Positions 37,834-45,884 of a DNA stretch of 64,000 nucleotides are shown here, one piece after another. Within the stretch, counting starts at the first letter, position 1. Each line of letters begins with the position of its first letter. The notes beneath the pieces were generated by a model. That model searched no databases. It was not told the DNA's origin and was given only the letters and a program-made list of their open reading frames with translations. The translations under genes were made by a program, and so were the position numbers. Origin of the DNA: Curtobacterium herbarum (lineage in GTDB: Bacteria; Actinomycetota; Actinomycetes; Actinomycetales; Microbacteriaceae); the NCBI RefSeq assembly GCF_016907335.1, contig NZ_JAFBBT010000001.1:1116001-1180000 (forward strand). Reading direction: 5' to 3'.

Positions 37834-39066
37834 ATGCGGTGGGACGGACAGGCGATCACGGCCGAGCGGAGCGACATGCTCCCCGGGCTCGAGTCGAACA
37901 GCGGGTTCGTCCGGAGTGTGACGACGCCCGAGTTCGCCGGCGTCACGTTCCACGAGGTCCTGGCGAAGTCGGCGCTGAACAAGGTCGGGGGAGCGGACGG
38001 CGGCACGTGGGGGATGACGATCAACCCGTACCGCGGGTGCAGTCACGCGTGCGTCTACTGCTTCGCCCGGCCGACGCACACCTACCTGGAGTTCGACGGC
38101 GGCGCCGACTTCGACCAGCAGATCGTCGTGAAGACGAACGTGGCGGACGTCCTGACGCGGGAACTCGCGAAGCCGAGCTGGGACCGGCACCCGGTCGCCC
38201 TCGGCACGAACACCGACCCGTACCAGCGGGCCGAGGGGCGCTACCGGCTGATGCCCGGCATCATCCGGGCGTTGGCGGAGTCGGGGACGCCGTTCAGCAT
38301 CCTCACCAAGGGCAGCCTGCTGCGGCGGGACATCCCGCTGCTGGCCGAGGCGGCGAAGTCCGTGCCGGTGGACATCGCCATGTCGATCGCGGTGTACGAC
38401 GACGACCTGCAGCAGTCGGTCGAGCCGGGGACGCCGACGACCTCGGCCCGGTTGGCGACGGTGCGGGCCGTCCGTGACGCCGGGCTCGACTGCTCGGTCT
38501 TCCTCATGCCGGTCCTGCCGTACATCACCGACACGCGCGCGCACCTGCAGGACGCCGTCGGTCGTGCGGCGGCATCCGGCGCCACGAGCCTGATGTACTC
38601 GGCGCTGCACCTCAAGCCGGGCATCAAGCCGTGGTGGTACGAGTGGCTCGGCCGCACTCACCCGGACCTGGTCGGGCGCTACCGGTCGATGTACCTCGAC
38701 AACACCTACGCGCCGAAGGACTACCGGCGCTGGCTGGCGGAGCGGGTCCGGCCGATCCTCCGCGAGCACGGGCTGTCGCTCGGCCAGGTCGACCCGGCCA
38801 CCGGGTCGATGGGCTTCTCGGACGACGCCGTCCCCCGAACGTCCGACCAGTCGCCGCTGAAGCGCGCCGACCCCGGGTACGCCCACCGGGCGGAGTACCG
38901 GCCGACGAAGGGGCAGTGGCCGACGGACGGGCAGCGCCCGACGAACGGGCAGCCACCGACGGGCGGGCAGCGGACGACGGCTGCCCGGGTGCCGGTCAGC
39001 ACGTCTGCGCCCGCATCGGGCGCAGCGTCGCCTTCGGCGGGGTCCGGCGGGCCGCGGCTGTTCTGA
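37834..39066 (+). CDS. Radical SAM protein, Rv2578c / SplB-like, probably SOS-controlled
   Basis: A 410-residue radical SAM enzyme. The iron-sulfur motif is CSHACVYC (C-x3-C-x2-C) after MTINPYRGC, then ALGTNTDPYQRAEG and ILTKGSLLRRDI, as in the Rv2578c group, which is distantly related to spore photoproduct lyase. The catalysed reaction is not established. The perfect LexA box directly upstream says it is induced by DNA damage. The C-terminal 60 residues contain a degenerate repeat of PTxGQ units (38910-38980) and are probably disordered. ATG 37834 is preferred to the upstream in-frame start because that start lies within the LexA box. Confidence 0.87.
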   Translation: MRWDGQAITAERSDMLPGLESNSGFVRSVTTPEFAGVTFHEVLAKSALNKVGGADGGTWGMTINPYRGCSHACVYCFARPTHTYLEFDGGADFDQQIVVKTNVADVLTRELAKPSWDRHPVALGTNTDPYQRAEGRYRLMPGIIRALAESGTPFSILTKGSLLRRDIPLLAEAAKSVPVDIAMSIAVYDDDLQQSVEPGTPTTSARLATVRAVRDAGLDCSVFLMPVLPYITDTRAHLQDAVGRAAASGATSLMYSALHLKPGIKPWWYEWLGRTHPDLVGRYRSMYLDNTYAPKDYRRWLAERVRPILREHGLSLGQVDPATGSMGFSDDAVPRTSDQSPLKRADPGYAHRAEYRPTKGQWPTDGQRPTNGQPPTGGQRTTAARVPVSTSAPASGAASPSAGSGGPRLF

Positions 39067-39309
39067 GTCGTCGAGGGGTCACGAGGGGCCACGCGCAGCA
39101 GTCCGGGGGACAGCAGACGGTCGGTGGCCGCAGCTAGCATGGTCCGGTCTGCCGCCGGAGGATCTGATCGGGGTACACCACGACGTGCATCGTGGTTGGA
39201 TCGAACGTGGCGCGCCCGCAGCCGAACGACCTCCCAACCGGTCGGCGGCGGAGAGCACTCGCTGGTCGAGTGTTCCGTGACCCATCGACCGCACGGAAGG
39301 ACCACCCCG
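39067..39309 (+). promoter_or_regulatory. Promoter and structured leader of the kinase/regulator cluster
   Basis: TAGCAT at 39136-39141 is a plausible -10, leaving a leader of about 165 bases. The leader holds two inverted repeats: ACCACGA / TCGTGGT (about 39176-39195) and CACTCG / CGAGTG (about 39257-39273). They may be hairpins or protein sites. No gene is seen in this 243-bp stretch. Confidence 0.4.
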
Positions 39310-40563
39310 GTGCTCGGCATCCCCACGCATCTCGCCCCCCGGGTGAACGCGTGGTCGACCGTGCGCGCCTTCCACGCCGCGGCGATCGGGTCCCTCGTCG
39401 CCGCCGCGGTCCTGCTGCTGCTCTACCGTCTCGATGCCCCGAACGACCACGTCCTCGGCGCGGTCCTGGCCGTCGTGCCGATGCTCGTGATGATCGCGGT
39501 GCACACCCACGTCGGGACCTGGCGGTCCGGGGTCGCGTTCCTCGTGGTCGGGGGGATCTGCGCGTGGTGGTTCGCCACCGTCGTGCAGCGCGAGCTCGCC
39601 GACGTCCCCTGGGTGACCTCGTACCTGCTGTCCCTGGTCGTGGTGCCGCTCGTCCTCGTCGGCGGCTCCGGCAGCGGCACGGTCCGGGTCGCCCTCTGGT
39701 CGGCGTCCGGGTTCGTCGTCGGACGGGTCGTGACCGCTGTCGCAGCGGTGCAGTCCGGCGGCCCGGACCACCCCCTCGTCCTCGCCTGGGTGACGCTCGG
39801 CTTCGTGATCGCGCTCGTCGTCGCGGTGAGCCGGTCGACGCCGCGGTCGGAACGCGTCCAGCCCGAACTGCTGCGATCGGCCCGTGAAGAGCACGTGACC
39901 GCGTACCGGGCCGGCATCGAGGCCGAAGCGGCGGCGATCCTGCACGACACCGTCCTCAACCACCTCAACGCCATCGCCCTCGCGCCGGCCGGGCCGATGG
40001 ACGAGCACCTCGCCCGCACGATGGAGTCCGACGTCGCGATGCTCACCGGCCGCGCCTGGCTCGCCGGTGACCCCGTCGTGCCGGACGGTGCCGACCCGGC
40101 GGACACCGCGTCCGGGGCGGTCGCCGCCTTCGAACGCATGCTCGACGAGCAGCGTGCCACGGGCCTCCAGGTCACCGTGACGGGGGATCCGTCGTCGGTC
40201 GGCCGCCTGGACCCGCACGCGATGACGGCGCTCGTCCGGGCCGTCGGCCAGTGCCTGGCGAACGTCACGAAGCACGCCGGCACGGACACCGCCGAGGTCA
40301 GCGTGTTCGACGACGGCGTCGCCTGCACGGTGATGGTCGTCGACGACGGGCGCGGGTTCGACGAGCAGGCGACCGGCGCCGACCGGATGGGCCTCCGGAA
40401 CTCGGTCCGCGAACGCATCGGCCGGGTCGGCGGTGACGTCCAGGTGTGGTCGTCGCCCGGCTCCGGTACGAGCGTCATGATGAGCGTCCCGTACACGGCG
40501 GCGATCGGGCCCGCACCGGTCGTGCACCTCGCCGGCGACGACGACGTGGAGCGCGCCTCGTGA
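39310..40563 (+). CDS. Sensor histidine kinase, NarL-partner type
   Basis: A 417-residue membrane kinase. About six transmembrane helices fill residues 15-175. The histidine region is EAAAILHDTVLNHLNAIAL (HisKA_3-like), and the ATPase has the N box CLANVTKHAG, G1 DDGRGFD and G2 MGLRNSVRERIG. GTG 39310 is chosen for GGAAGGA upstream; the longer ORF start at 39124 precedes the likely promoter. The stop overlaps the next gene by GTGA, and a LuxR-type response regulator follows, so the three form one unit. Confidence 0.85.
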   Translation: MLGIPTHLAPRVNAWSTVRAFHAAAIGSLVAAAVLLLLYRLDAPNDHVLGAVLAVVPMLVMIAVHTHVGTWRSGVAFLVVGGICAWWFATVVQRELADVPWVTSYLLSLVVVPLVLVGGSGSGTVRVALWSASGFVVGRVVTAVAAVQSGGPDHPLVLAWVTLGFVIALVVAVSRSTPRSERVQPELLRSAREEHVTAYRAGIEAEAAAILHDTVLNHLNAIALAPAGPMDEHLARTMESDVAMLTGRAWLAGDPVVPDGADPADTASGAVAAFERMLDEQRATGLQVTVTGDPSSVGRLDPHAMTALVRAVGQCLANVTKHAGTDTAEVSVFDDGVACTVMVVDDGRGFDEQATGADRMGLRNSVRERIGRVGGDVQVWSSPGSGTSVMMSVPYTAAIGPAPVVHLAGDDDVERAS

Positions 40564-41786
40564 CCGCTGGCCGCCCGGTGCGCGGGCGCACGGATGCTCG
40601 ACGGACCGCGCAGCAGTACGACCCGCTCGGCGCGATGGGGTCCCGTCCCCTGGCGGCCGTGATCGGCGCCGGCGGGGTGGTCTGGGCCACACTGGTGTCC
40701 CTGTTCGACCGCGACGTCGTCGGCACCCCGACGGTGAGCGCCCTGACCGTCCTGCTGCTGGCGGCCTCTGCGGTGGTGGTGATCACCGCCTCCAGTCCGT
40801 TCCGTGCGCCCTTCCCACGCTGGGCGTACGTCGCCCACGTCGCCCTGCTCGCGGCCGCGGCGGTCACGAGTGCGGCGGCGCAGTGGGGGCCGGACCGGTC
40901 CCTCGTCAACGACTTCATGGTGCTGCTCTGCGCCGTCGGCATCGTCTCGGTCGCACCGTACCGACCGTGGACGGACCTCGTCGTGGGCGGGGTCGTGCTG
41001 GCGGTCGTGAACGCCGTGACCGCCGGGACGGTCGCCGCCGTGTACCCGGCGGGCGTCCCGGTCTCCGTGGCCGCGTTCCTGGCAGCCGCACCGACCCTCG
41101 TCCTGACCGCCGCGGCTGCCGTGTTCGCGCGGACCTTCGCGGGACTCGCGGAACGCGTGCAGATCCGTGCCGGGTCCTACTCCGTCGAACGTGCCGAACG
41201 CGACGGCATCACCGCGAGCGTGCAGCAGGACCGGTCCACGATCCTGGCGCGCGACGTCGCACCGTTCTTCGCCGAGCTCCGCACCCGGGCCGCGATCACC
41301 GACGCCGACCGAGAACGTGCCCGGTCGATCGCCGACGGCATCCGCCAGGCGATGGTCGCCGAGGCGGACCGGACCTGGCTCGAGTACGCGGTGCGGGTGT
41401 CCGGGGACGCCGCCGTCACCGTCCACGACCCCGACGGCCTGGTGGCGACGATGGACGCCGACCAGCGGACCGTCGTCCGGACCTTCGTGCGGGCGCTGCT
41501 CGGTGCCGCCACCGTCGACCCGGCCGGTGTCCGCATCACCGTGGCCCCCGTCGGCGCGCTCGCGCCCGGACTCGGGGCGGACGGCCCGGCTGCAGCACCT
41601 GGGGGACCGGCCGGTGCGAGCCCGCGGGTCGCGATGACCTTCGACGTGGTGGTCGCCGACTCCGACGTCGGCATCCACCGTACGTTCGACCCGTACTTCG
41701 CCGTCCTCCGCGTGACGTTCCCCGACACCGACGTCGCCGTCCGACCATCGTCACTGACATTAAGGTTCTCGTATGACCAGCACTGA
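40560..41786 (+). CDS. Membrane protein resembling a kinase without catalytic motifs
   Basis: A 408-residue protein. About five or six hydrophobic helices lie at 30-195, then a soluble helical part (SVERAERDGITASVQQDRSTILARD) and a beta-rich end. The layout mirrors the preceding histidine kinase, and the soluble half could be a decayed kinase core, but no phosphoacceptor histidine box or ATP G-boxes are visible. GTG 40560 overlaps the kinase stop (GTGA), and its own end overlaps the regulator gene by 14 bases. It may sense or modulate the kinase; this is inference. Confidence 0.65.
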   Translation: MTAGRPVRGRTDARRTAQQYDPLGAMGSRPLAAVIGAGGVVWATLVSLFDRDVVGTPTVSALTVLLLAASAVVVITASSPFRAPFPRWAYVAHVALLAAAAVTSAAAQWGPDRSLVNDFMVLLCAVGIVSVAPYRPWTDLVVGGVVLAVVNAVTAGTVAAVYPAGVPVSVAAFLAAAPTLVLTAAAAVFARTFAGLAERVQIRAGSYSVERAERDGITASVQQDRSTILARDVAPFFAELRTRAAITDADRERARSIADGIRQAMVAEADRTWLEYAVRVSGDAAVTVHDPDGLVATMDADQRTVVRTFVRALLGAATVDPAGVRITVAPVGALAPGLGADGPAAAPGGPAGASPRVAMTFDVVVADSDVGIHRTFDPYFAVLRVTFPDTDVAVRPSSLTLRFSYDQH

Positions 41787-42474
41787 CCCGAACCGGCTCG
41801 CGGAGGGCGGCCCGTCGATGCCGACCCCGGGTTCGCGCCGGGTGCGTTTGGCCATCCTCGACGACCACGAGGTCCTGCTCGACAGCCTGTCGAGCTGGAT
41901 CGCGGTGAACGCCTTCGACTTCGACCTGGCCCTCACCGCACACACCTGGCTCGAGATGGTCCACAGCGACAGCTTCCCGACCGACCTGGTGTTCCTCGAC
42001 TTCCAGCTGAAGGAGCCGGTCTCGATCGAGGCCCGGGTCCGCACCTGCCGCGCCGCCGGCGCGAAGGTCATCGTGCTCTCCAGCGTCGACGCCCGTGAGT
42101 CCCGCGACCGGTCGCTCGCCGCCGGCGCCGCCGCCTTCCTGTCGAAGTCCCTGCCGATGCGTGAGGTCATGGACATCGCCCGCGAGGTGATGGGTGTCGC
42201 CCGCGAGACCCCCGCCCAGCGCGAATGGCGGCCGCTGCCCACCGGCGCGAGCGCCCACCAGCGACCGAAGCTCAGCCACGGCGAAGAAGAAGCACTCCGT
42301 CTGTACGTCTCCGGCTACTCCACCAACGAGGTCGCCGCGCAGATGAACGTGCAGTACGAGACCGCCAAGACCTACCTGCGCCGTGTCCGCGAGAAGTACG
42401 CGAAGGTCGGTCGTCCGGCGTCCAAGAAGTCCGACCTGATCCGTCGTGCGGCGGAGGACGGCTTCCTCGCGTAG
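41773..42474 (+). CDS. LuxR/NarL-family response regulator
   Basis: A 233-residue regulator. The receiver domain (about 22-140) has RLAILDDHEVLLDSL, the phosphoacceptor Asp in VFLDFQL, and the conserved Ser and Lys (VIVLSSVDA, FLSKSLPMREV). The C-terminal helix-turn-helix is LSHGEEEALRLYVSGYSTNEVAAQM. ATG 41773 overlaps the membrane protein gene by 14 bases; TAAGGT lies seven bases before this ATG and may be an internal leaderless promoter. The thymidine kinase start overlaps the stop (TAGTG). Confidence 0.9.
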   Translation: MTSTDPNRLAEGGPSMPTPGSRRVRLAILDDHEVLLDSLSSWIAVNAFDFDLALTAHTWLEMVHSDSFPTDLVFLDFQLKEPVSIEARVRTCRAAGAKVIVLSSVDARESRDRSLAAGAAAFLSKSLPMREVMDIAREVMGVARETPAQREWRPLPTGASAHQRPKLSHGEEEALRLYVSGYSTNEVAAQMNVQYETAKTYLRRVREKYAKVGRPASKKSDLIRRAAEDGFLA

Positions 42475-43109
42475 TGGCGAAGCTCTACTTCCGCTTCGGC
42501 GCGATGAACAGCGGCAAGAGCACCGGACTCCTGCAGGCCGCCTACAACTACGAGGAGCGCGGCCAACGCGTCCTGCTCGCGAAGCCCGCGGTCGACACGA
42601 AGGGTGACCGCGAGATCGTCTCTCGGCTGGGCGTGACCCGCACCGTCGACGTGGTCCTGCCCCCTGACGTCGACGTCCGCGCCGCCGTCGCGGAGGCCGG
42701 TGCCACCGACCCGGAGTCCGCGCACCTGGACGGCATGGTCCGCCCGGTCAGCTGCGTGCTCGTCGACGAGGCACAGTTCCTCACCCCGCGGCAGGTCGAC
42801 GACCTGCTGCGGATCGCGGTCCTCGACCAGATCCCGGTCCTGGCGTACGGCATCCGCACCGACTTCCGCACCGAGGCGTTCCCCGGCAGCCGACGACTGC
42901 TCGAGGTCGCGCACTCCCTCGAAGAACTCAAGACGATCTGCCGCTGCGGCCGCAAGGCCGTGTTCAACGCGCGGAAGATCCACGGCCAGTTCGTCTTCGA
43001 CGGGTCGCAGGTCGCCATCGACGGCGCCGACGTCGAGTACGAGTCACTCTGCGCCAACTGCTACCTCACCGAGTCCGGCGGGCGGCTGGACGGCGCGGCC
43101 GAGCGCTGA
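42474..43109 (+). CDS. tdk: Thymidine kinase
   Basis: A 211-residue type II thymidine kinase for pyrimidine salvage. Walker A is [13 protein letters not shown], the catalytic/Walker B region is [15 protein letters not shown], the base-binding lasso is [15 protein letters not shown], and structural zinc is held by CRCGRKA and the CANC pair. GTG 42474 overlaps the regulator stop by one base, so it is probably coupled to the preceding cluster. Confidence 0.95.
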   Translation: MAKLYFRFGAMNSGKSTGLLQAAYNYEERGQRVLLAKPAVDTKGDREIVSRLGVTRTVDVVLPPDVDVRAAVAEAGATDPESAHLDGMVRPVSCVLVDEAQFLTPRQVDDLLRIAVLDQIPVLAYGIRTDFRTEAFPGSRRLLEVAHSLEELKTICRCGRKAVFNARKIHGQFVFDGSQVAIDGADVEYESLCANCYLTESGGRLDGAAER

Positions 43110-43168
43110 CGCACCTTCCCGGCCGGGAGGCGCGGAATGGTCACGGGGCGGCTCACGTTGGCTCCGAC

Positions 43169-44206
43169 ATGAGCGACGCACCCCTGCACCTTTCCGTCCT
43201 CGACCTCGCCACGCGCGAGTACGGCCAGTCGAACACCGAAGCCCTGCAGGGCTCGATCGACATGGCCGTGCGGGCCGAGCAGCTCGGCTACGAACGGTTC
43301 TGGGTCGCCGAGCACCACGGCATGCCCGGCATCACCTCGTCAGCGCCGGCTGTCCTGCTCAGCGCCGTCGGAGCCGCGACCTCCACCATCCGCATCGGAT
43401 CCGGTGGTGTGATGCTGCCGAACCACGCACCCCTGGTCATCGCCGAGCAGTTCGGCACCCTCCGCGCCCTCTACGGCGACCGCGTCGACCTCGGCATCGG
43501 CCGGGCCCCCGGGACCGACGGGGCGACCGCGATGGCCCTGCGCCGCACCGACCGCCTGGACGTCGACGACTTCCCGCAGCAGCTCGCCGACCTCGTCGGG
43601 TTCTTCACCGGGATGGAGGAGTCCAACCCGCTCTCGCGGATCCGCGCCGTCCCCGGCTACGGCGACGTCCCCGACTTCTGGCTGCTCGGTTCCTCCGGCT
43701 ACAGCGCCCAGGTCGCCGGCGCCCTCGGCATCGCCTTCGCCTTCGCGCACCACTTCGCCTCGGACAACACCGAGGCGGCGCTCGCGCTGTACCACCAGTC
43801 GTTCCGGCCGTCGCGCTTCCGGTCCGAGCCGCTCGCCCTGATCGGCGTGCAGGTCGTCACCGACGAGGACCCGGCCGTGGTCGAGGAGCAGAGCGCTCCG
43901 GGCATGATCTCGTTCATCCGGATGCGTCAGGGCACCAAGCCCGAGCCGGTGTCCATGGACGAGGCCCGCGCGTACCAGTTCTCGGACCTCGAGCGCCGCT
44001 TCATCGCCGCACGCACGGAGCGTCAGGCGTACGGCACGCGGGACGAGGTCGCGGCGAAGATCAACGACCTGGTCGAGTCCACCGGTGCGGACGGCGTGAT
44101 CGTCGCCCCGGGTGCCGCGCAGTCGCGGTACCGGCACCAGGCGCTCGAGGTCGTCGCCGGACTGCACGCCGAGGGCCGTCTGGTCCGCGCAGGCGTCGCG
44201 GCCTAG
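43169..44206 (+). CDS. Flavin-dependent monooxygenase, luciferase-like family
   Basis: A 345-residue TIM-barrel protein. The start [32 protein letters not shown] and [22 protein letters not shown] are typical of the LLM class group 1 (YceB/YwcH-like MsnO8 types), which use reduced FMN. The substrate is unknown. The ATG is five bases after TTGGCT (43158-43163). It lies alone between thymidine kinase and a repeat-rich gap. Confidence 0.9.
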   Translation: MSDAPLHLSVLDLATREYGQSNTEALQGSIDMAVRAEQLGYERFWVAEHHGMPGITSSAPAVLLSAVGAATSTIRIGSGGVMLPNHAPLVIAEQFGTLRALYGDRVDLGIGRAPGTDGATAMALRRTDRLDVDDFPQQLADLVGFFTGMEESNPLSRIRAVPGYGDVPDFWLLGSSGYSAQVAGALGIAFAFAHHFASDNTEAALALYHQSFRPSRFRSEPLALIGVQVVTDEDPAVVEEQSAPGMISFIRMRQGTKPEPVSMDEARAYQFSDLERRFIAARTERQAYGTRDEVAAKINDLVESTGADGVIVAPGAAQSRYRHQALEVVAGLHAEGRLVRAGVAA

Positions 44207-44380
44207 GGGAGCGGGCTCGCCCGGGGCTGGCTGCGCCTGAGCCGGCTCGGCCGGGGCAGGCTGCGCCCGGCGTCGGCTGCGCCTGAGCCGGTTCCGGGTG
44301 GATGGGCACTGCTCGAACCGGTTCGCGCCGCGGGATCCCGTGGTTCGGACCGGTTCTGGTTATGCGGCGACGGACCGCGG
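44207..44380. repeat. Repeat-rich gap with palindromes
   Basis: GGCTGCGCCTGAGCCGG occurs twice (about 44229 and 44275), with a related piece between. Then come the palindromes GAACCGGTTC (44314-44323) and a GACCGGTTC-like copy about 35 bases on. No gene is seen in 44207-44497. The ACCGGT cores recall the inverted repeat at 621-682. Confidence 0.55.
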
Positions 44381-44497
44381 CGCCGCGGTGGCCCTGCCCG
44401 TACGGTGGCGGTGCCCGGTTCGGCGACGCGGGCGGGCTGCTGCTGCGGTCCGGCGAGGCGGTCTGCCTGCGGCTCGAAGCGATCCCGGATACAGAGA

Positions 44498-44529
44498 ACG
44501 GCCCTGGTTCCGAGTGGAACCAGGGCCGT
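44498..44529 (-). terminator. Terminator after tRNA-Pro
   Basis: Perfect stem ACGGCCCTGGTTC / GAACCAGGGCCGT with a six-base loop, six bases past the tRNA 3' end on the minus strand. Confidence 0.75.
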
Positions 44530-44533
44530 GGCT

Positions 44534-44608
<75 letters not shown>

Positions 44609-44930
44609 CGGTGCGATCACTCCGTTCCCGGAGCAACCCCAGAAGTCTATCCGATGTTCGGGGGTGCTCACGACCACGCGATGTCGGCCGGGCGCGTCGC
44701 GGTCCGACGGTGGCGGGGCGGAGTTGAGCCGCGCCTCCTGGCCGACCTGCGGCCTGCTGCCCGTCGCGGCACCTGCCGGCCGACGTGCTCGGTCTCCGAC
44801 GTGGCATCGACAGCACGGCGTCGCTGGACCCGGCACGTCAGCCGCTTCCACGCAGGTGGCAGCAGTCGACGCAGCCCCACGATTGCCACGGGACACCAGC
44901 GCGGACGCCCGGCGGGGTGCCGGGTCGGCC
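44609..44930. other. Intergenic gap holding the tRNA-Pro promoter and a hairpin
   Basis: No convincing gene is seen in these 322 bases. On the minus strand a TAGACT box (44649-44644) fits the tRNA-Pro promoter. At 44908-44924 CCCGGC / GCCGGG can form a small hairpin just past the metallophosphoesterase stop and may end that transcript. Confidence 0.5.
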
Positions 44931-45884
44931 TCAGCCCCGCGCGGTGAGGGTGACGACGACGGCCTCGGGACGCACCGCGAACCGGATCGGGGCGTAGATC
45001 GAGGTGCCGAGACCGGCGGAGACGTTGAGCCAGGACCAGTGCGTCCGGTTCTGCCACTGGTGCAGGCCACTGGCGTACCGCCGGGGCAGATCCGAGTTCG
45101 TCACCAGGGCTCCGACTCCGGGGACGGCGACCTGACCGCCGTGGGTGTGCCCGGCGAAGACGACGTCCGCACCCTGCGTGACGAACGCGTCGAGCACCCG
45201 GCGGTACGGCGCGTGGGTGACGCCGATGGACACGGGCGAGGGGCCGGACGCGTCCTCGGACCAGGGGACCTCGGACCGCATCTCGTCGACGTTCGCCGGC
45301 AGCAGGTCGAGGCGGTCCCAGTCGCGGTGCGCGTCGGAGGTACCGAAGAGCTCGAACCGGGAGCCGCGGACCTCGATGGCGCGGGCGTGGTCGTTGAGGT
45401 CGAGCCAACCGAGCGACTCGAAGAACGCCGTCTGCCGATCGACGTCGAGCTTCACCGGTTGCGCGGAGGGACGCATCGAGCTCGGGCCGGAGAGGTACTT
45501 GACCGGGTTGCGGGGCGAGGGGCCGAAGAAGTCGTTCGAGCCGTACACGAACGCCCCCGGGATGCCGCGGAACGGTTCGAGGGCGTACTCGACGGCGGCG
45601 TTGGCGGTCTCGTGGCCGAGGTTGTCGCCGGTGTTCACGATGAAGTCGGGCTCGACCAGGCTGAGGTCGCGGATCCACTGCTGCTTGTCGGCCTGCCACG
45701 GGGCCATGTGGATGTCGGAGAGGTGCAGCACCGTCACGTCGCGGGAGCCCTCGGGCAGGACGGGGACCGTCTCCCAGCGGATGCCGAAGCGCCGGCGTTC
45801 GACGAGCGAGCCCCAGGCGGCCGAGGCGACACCGACCGCGGCGCCCGCGGCGAGGACGCCGAGGGCACCGCGGCCGCGGGTCAT
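44931..45884 (-). CDS. Membrane-anchored metallophosphoesterase, YkuE/YaeI type
   Basis: A 317-residue calcineurin-like phosphoesterase. An N-terminal hydrophobic segment (GALGVLAAGAAVGVASAAWG) anchors or exports it. The metal motifs are DIHMAPW, NTGDNLGH, the GSNDFF equivalent of GNHD, THAPYRR, and GHTHGGQV near the end. Asn-Asp in place of Asn-His in the third motif is also found in the YkuE/UDP-diacylglucosamine hydrolase-like group. The ATG overlaps the penicillin-binding protein stop (ATGA), so the two form an operon, which points to an envelope role. Confidence 0.88.
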   Translation of the reverse strand: MTRGRGALGVLAAGAAVGVASAAWGSLVERRRFGIRWETVPVLPEGSRDVTVLHLSDIHMAPWQADKQQWIRDLSLVEPDFIVNTGDNLGHETANAAVEYALEPFRGIPGAFVYGSNDFFGPSPRNPVKYLSGPSSMRPSAQPVKLDVDRQTAFFESLGWLDLNDHARAIEVRGSRFELFGTSDAHRDWDRLDLLPANVDEMRSEVPWSEDASGPSPVSIGVTHAPYRRVLDAFVTQGADVVFAGHTHGGQVAVPGVGALVTNSDLPRRYASGLHQWQNRTHWSWLNVSAGLGTSIYAPIRFAVRPEAVVVTLTARG

